Shown: piece after piece, positions 14,935 to 14,969 of the stretch
Layout: each line of letters begins with the position of its first letter
Position numbering within the stretch: the first letter of the stretch is position 1
NCBI GenBank assembly: GCA_031257735.1
Contig: JAIROC010000177.1
Location: 1 to 14,969 of the forward strand
DNA length: 14,969 nucleotides
DNA from: Bacteroidales bacterium
GTDB taxonomy: Bacteria; Bacteroidota; Bacteroidia; Bacteroidales; WCHB1-69
Reading direction: 5' to 3'
The notes under the pieces: generated by a model
The model's input: the letters and a program-made list of their open reading frames with translations, nothing else
Database searches by the model: none
What the model was told of the DNA's origin: nothing
Made by a program: the position numbers and the translations under genes

Positions 14935-14969
14935 TGCGAATTATTTTTTTAGTGGATGGGTAGATGAGT
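14935..14969. other. Leader of the CDF-nadB unit, cut by the right edge
   Basis: Only 35 bases upstream of the CDF start are visible. They are AT-rich near the gene and show no clear promoter box or metal-regulator dyad. Confidence 0.4.

Noticed and set aside
1..14969. tRNA, rRNA, insertion sequence or prophage genes
   Set aside because: I saw no tRNA cloverleaf with a CCA-type end, no rRNA motif, no transposase or integrase and no phage protein.

Overview
The window looks like chromosomal DNA of a Bacteroidetes species, most likely of the order Bacteroidales. The DNA is AT-rich, and leaders carry TAnnTTTG-type -7 boxes without clear Shine-Dalgarno sequences. The gene families also fit: a UvrA paralogue with a degenerate first zinc module, a MutA-type methylmalonyl-CoA mutase subunit, and an exported SagB/ThcOx-like nitroreductase. 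Species assignment is not possible from the sequence alone.

Left part (1-5203, all on the minus strand, read right to left): an exported nitroreductase-fold protein, then after a 170-base gap a tight three-gene unit of uvrA, an unrecognised lipoprotein and rsmE (16S rRNA U1498 methyltransferase, cut by the left edge). Gaps inside this unit are 12 and 24 bases. Next to the right, still on the minus strand, is mutA, the small subunit of methylmalonyl-CoA mutase. No mutB lies beside it. The 227 bases between mutA and the nitroreductase hold a promoter-like element and two inverted repeats.

Middle (7306-11708, plus strand): a divergent promoter region separates mutA from rarA (AAA+ replication-fork ATPase). 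After a 191-base gap with a good Bacteroidetes-type promoter come two sodium-coupled amino-acid transporters of different superfamilies, NSS and AGCS. They are 18 bases apart and presumably cotranscribed, and an AT-rich terminator hairpin follows.

Right part: 11709-12470 is a 762-base stretch without a recognisable gene. It holds the most unusual structure in the window, a tandem array with an exact 41-base period. There are seven well-conserved units and diverged units on both sides. Each core unit carries the same small dyad built on GTCGAtttTGTCGAC, and the core lacks stop codons on both strands. The stretch ends in a 51-base hairpin that also fits as terminator of the minus-strand operon beyond it: a CDF-family zinc exporter followed 13 bases later by nadB (L-aspartate oxidase, first step of NAD synthesis).

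Most of the window is ordinary housekeeping and transport. The 41-base dyad array is the feature that known gene families do not explain.
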